A stretch of 64,000 bases of DNA from Nocardiopsis sp. CC223A (GTDB taxonomy: Bacteria; Actinomycetota; Actinomycetes; Streptosporangiales; Streptosporangiaceae), in NCBI RefSeq assembly GCF_030766825.1, contig NZ_JASFDV010000007.1, positions 1 to 64,000 of the forward strand. Reading direction: 5' to 3'. Both the position numbers and the translations under genes were made by a program. The notes under the pieces are model-generated. The model saw only the letters and a list, made by a program, of their open reading frames with translations. It had not been told where the DNA came from and ran no database searches. Below, in pieces: positions 61,844 through 64,000 of this stretch. Every line of letters begins with the position of its first letter. Position 1 is the stretch's first letter.

Positions 61844-62638
61844 ATGACGACGACAGCGACCGAACACCTCCTGACGGCGGAGGGGATCACCGTCCGCTTC
61901 GGGGGTCTGACCGCCCTCGACGACGTCGGGCTGCGCGTGCCCCCGGGCGGCGTCACCGGGCTCATCGGGCCCAACGGAGCGGGCAAGACCACTCTGTTCA
62001 ACGTGCTCTCCGGAATCCTGCGCCCCACCGCCGGCACCCTCACCTGGAAGGGCGGGCCCCCGCCCGGGCGCAAGCCCCACCACCTGGCCCGCGCCGGGAT
62101 CGCCCGCACCTTCCAGGGGCTCAACCTCTTCCCGCTGATGACGGTCCTGGAGAACGTCGTCGCCGGGGCCGACCGCCTCGCCCGCGGCGGCCCCCTCTCC
62201 CTGGTCACCGGCCTGGGCCGCCACCACCGCGACGAACACGAACTCCGCGAGCGCGCCCTGGCCGCGCTGGAGCGCTTCGGTGTGTCCGACAGCGCCCACC
62301 GCCTGCCCGGCACCCTCCCCTACGGCGTCCAGAAGCAGGTCGCCCTCGCCCGCGCCTGCGTGTGCGACCCCGAGCTGCTGCTGCTCGACGAACCCGCGGG
62401 CGGGCTGTCCGGCGGCCAGATGGACGAACTCGCCGCGCAGATCCGCGCCCTGGGCGAGGACATGGCCGTCGTCCTGGTCGAACACCACATGGACCTGGTG
62501 ATGGAGGTCTGCGACCACATCGTCGTCCTCGACTTCGGCCGGGTCATCTCCACCGGCACCCCCGACGAGGTGCGCAACGACCCCCTGGTCACCCGCGCCT
62601 ACCTGGGTACCGCCGACGACGAAGGGGCCGCCCGATGA
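61844..62638 (+). CDS. livG: Branched-chain amino-acid-type ABC transporter ATPase, LivG-like
   Basis: The 264-residue protein is an ABC ATPase of the hydrophobic amino acid transporter family. Walker A is GLIGPNGAGKTTLFNVL. RTFQGLNLFPLMTVLENVV is the Q-loop. The ABC signature is altered to LPYGVQKQVALARA, as is common in LivG. Walker B is LLLLDEPAGGLSG, and the switch His is in VLVEHHMDLVM. The substrate is not necessarily an amino acid; this family also imports amides, urea and aromatic acids. ATG 61844 has a distant GGCGGGGTGGAA. Its stop overlaps the next start (ATGA), so translation is coupled. Confidence 0.9.
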   Translation: MTTTATEHLLTAEGITVRFGGLTALDDVGLRVPPGGVTGLIGPNGAGKTTLFNVLSGILRPTAGTLTWKGGPPPGRKPHHLARAGIARTFQGLNLFPLMTVLENVVAGADRLARGGPLSLVTGLGRHHRDEHELRERALAALERFGVSDSAHRLPGTLPYGVQKQVALARACVCDPELLLLDEPAGGLSGGQMDELAAQIRALGEDMAVVLVEHHMDLVMEVCDHIVVLDFGRVISTGTPDEVRNDPLVTRAYLGTADDEGAAR

Positions 62639-63351
62639 GCACCGAACTGCTTGAGGTCGTGGACCTGAGCGCCTCCTACGGCGCGGTCCGCGCCCTGGAC
62701 GCCGTCTCCTTCACCGTTCCGGAACGCGGGTTCCGGGCCGTCCTGGGCGCCAACGGAGCCGGCAAGACCACCCTGTTGCGCACCCTCACCGGCCTGCACC
62801 GCGCCGACGCGGGCCGGGTCCTGCTCGACGGCGAGGACATCACCCGGCTGCCCGCCGAACGTGTCATCACCCGGGGCCTGGCCCACGTCCCCGAGGGCGG
62901 CGGCGTCATCACCGAACTGACCGTCGAGGAGAACCTGCGCCTGGGCGCGCTGTGGCGCTCCTCCCGGCGCGACCGCGCCACCGAGGCCGAGGTGCTGGAC
63001 CTGTTCCCGCCGCTGGTCGAACGCCTGGGCCGCTCCGCGGGCACCCTCTCCGGCGGCGAGCGCCAGATGCTCGCCATCGGCCGCGCCCTCATGGCCCGCC
63101 CCCGGGTGCTGCTGCTGGACGAACCCTCCCTGGGCCTGGCGCCCCTGGTCACCAAGCAGATCTTCACCCTCCTGCGCGACCTGCGCGAACGCACCGGGCT
63201 CACGGTCGTCCTGGTCGAGCAGAACGCCGCCGGGGCACTGGCCGCCACCGACAGCGGCGTCGTCCTCAACCAGGGACGGGTGGCCGTGGAGGGCCCCTCC
63301 ACGGACCTGCTCTCCGACGACCGCACGCGCCACGCCTACCTGGGCTTTTGA
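62635..63351 (+). CDS. livF: Branched-chain amino-acid-type ABC transporter ATPase, LivF-like
   Basis: The 238-residue partner ATPase has Walker A AVLGANGAGKTTLLRTL, the LivF-typical HVPEGGGVITELTVEENLRL, signature LSGGERQMLAIGRALM, Walker B VLLLDEPSLGLAPLV and switch His region replaced by VLVEQNAAGALA (Gln-Asn at the H-loop position, usual in LivF). It pairs with the LivG-like protein on the two permeases. ATG 62635 overlaps livG by four bases. The permease gene follows after 25 bp. Confidence 0.91.
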   Translation: MSTELLEVVDLSASYGAVRALDAVSFTVPERGFRAVLGANGAGKTTLLRTLTGLHRADAGRVLLDGEDITRLPAERVITRGLAHVPEGGGVITELTVEENLRLGALWRSSRRDRATEAEVLDLFPPLVERLGRSAGTLSGGERQMLAIGRALMARPRVLLLDEPSLGLAPLVTKQIFTLLRDLRERTGLTVVLVEQNAAGALAATDSGVVLNQGRVAVEGPSTDLLSDDRTRHAYLGF

Positions 63352-63376
63352 GCCCGGATCCCGAGGAGCACCCCCT

Positions 63377-64000
63377 ATGGACCACTTCGTCGACCTGACC
63401 CTGAGCGGACTGGCGTCCGGCGCGGTCTACGCCGCCCTGGCGCTGTCCCTGGTCATCATCTACCAGGCCACCCGCCTGGTGAACTTCGCGCAGCCCGCGA
63501 TCGCGCTGATCGCGGTCTACACCGCCGCCACCGTCGCCCCGCTCACCGGCTCCTACTGGGTCGGCTTCGTCGCCGCCCTCACCGTGGGCGCGGCCGCGGG
63601 CGCCCTGGTGGAGCGGTTCGTCGTCCGCCCCATCGCCCGGGTCTCCCAGCTCAACGGGATCATCGTCACCCTGGGCCTGCTCCTGGTCGCGCAGGGGGGC
63701 GTGGGCATGATCTGGGGCAACGAACAGCACGGATTCTCCTACGCCTTCGACTTCGTGGGGCGGCCGTCCCCGGCGGACGTGTTCGCCCTGGTCTCGGTGG
63801 CCGTCGTCGCCGCACTGCTGTTCTGCCTGTACCGCTTCACCCCGCTGGGGCTGCGCATGCGCGCCGCCGCGTTCCGCCCCGAGGCGGCCCGGCTCAGCGG
63901 GGTCAAGGTGGGGCTGATGCTCACCACCGGGTGGGCGATCTCCGCGCTCATCGCCTCCCTGGCGGGGATGCTCGCCGGACCGCCGTTCATCTCGCCCAAC
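63377..64000 (+). CDS. livH: Branched-chain amino-acid-type ABC permease, LivH-like (partial)
   Basis: The 208 codons present encode the N-terminal two-thirds of a LivH permease: LTLSGLASGAVYAALALSLV, RLVNFAQPAIALIAVYTAA, ALVERFVVRPIAR, LNGIIVTLGLLLVAQG and TPLGLRMRAAAFRPEAARLS, the last being the family loop that contacts the ATPase. About six membrane helices are included. The gene runs off the right end. GAGGAG nine bases before the ATG at 63377 supports the start. The LivM permease and binding protein are expected beyond the window. Confidence 0.9.
   Translation, partial: MDHFVDLTLSGLASGAVYAALALSLVIIYQATRLVNFAQPAIALIAVYTAATVAPLTGSYWVGFVAALTVGAAAGALVERFVVRPIARVSQLNGIIVTLGLLLVAQGGVGMIWGNEQHGFSYAFDFVGRPSPADVFALVSVAVVAALLFCLYRFTPLGLRMRAAAFRPEAARLSGVKVGLMLTTGWAISALIASLAGMLAGPPFISPN

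Noticed and set aside
1-64000. tRNA or rRNA genes, or a replication origin
   Set aside because: No cloverleaf with a TTCGAnTC arm or rRNA signature was noticed; the DnaA-like boxes are too few and too scattered for an origin.

Overview
The window is about 72% G+C, with almost every codon ending in G or C, GTG/TTG starts, a type VII (ESX) secretion locus, a DUF397 gene and actinobacterial-type insertion sequences. This points to a filamentous actinobacterium, most likely a Nocardiopsis-like member of the Streptosporangiales. That assignment is inferred from gene content only; no rRNA or tRNA gene is present.

Region 1 (1-9.1 kb) is an ESX block on the minus strand: eccC (three-ATPase FtsK/SpoIIIE motor), an RDD membrane protein, a small membrane protein and a DUF6177-like protein. 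Two small plus-strand ESX-type proteins follow. A 160-bp MITE-like element sits exactly in the eccC stop codon.

Region 2 (9.3-17.2 kb) is a toxin module. It holds a 1018-residue ESX-type polymorphic toxin with a C-terminal restriction-endonuclease-fold nuclease, three tandem Imm49-like immunity genes, a fourth divergent Imm49-like gene on the other strand, and a lipoprotein.

Region 3 (17.2-27.4 kb) is accessory and decayed. It contains a membrane beta-propeller protein, low-GC small genes, an internally deleted IS5-type element, frame-disrupted IS630 and IS1380 transposases, an anti-sigma-type ATPase, a CPBP protease pseudogene, short repeats and a transposase relic.

Region 4 (27.4-34.4 kb) is the second ESX block: a paralogue of the small gene at 8.3 kb, two WXG100-type proteins, a single-pass membrane protein, eccD, a MinD-like protein without a P-loop and a proline-rich repeat protein. 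With region 1 it probably forms one ESX system split by about 18 kb of toxin and mobile DNA. EccB, EccE and mycosin are not in the window.

Region 5 (34.7-46.5 kb) holds a degenerate GGDEF-like protein, a 946-residue sigma factor / zinc anti-sigma / transmembrane / surface-domain fusion, an NYN nuclease, a TPR protein, and nrdA-nrdB preceded by NrdR-box-like sites and a B12-riboswitch-like leader. The NrdB is class Ic-like: Phe replaces the radical Tyr. An AT-rich hairpin region and a DUF397 gene follow.

Region 6 (46.5-64 kb) is mainly metabolic: an NB-ARC/TPR STAND protein, a putP-like symporter, a glycolipid-binding-domain protein, nadE, an acyltransferase, an alpha/beta hydrolase, a sugar isomerase-PfkB kinase fusion, a YbdK-type carboxylate-amine ligase, a large LuxR regulator and the start of a liv-type ABC operon behind a TetR-type operator.
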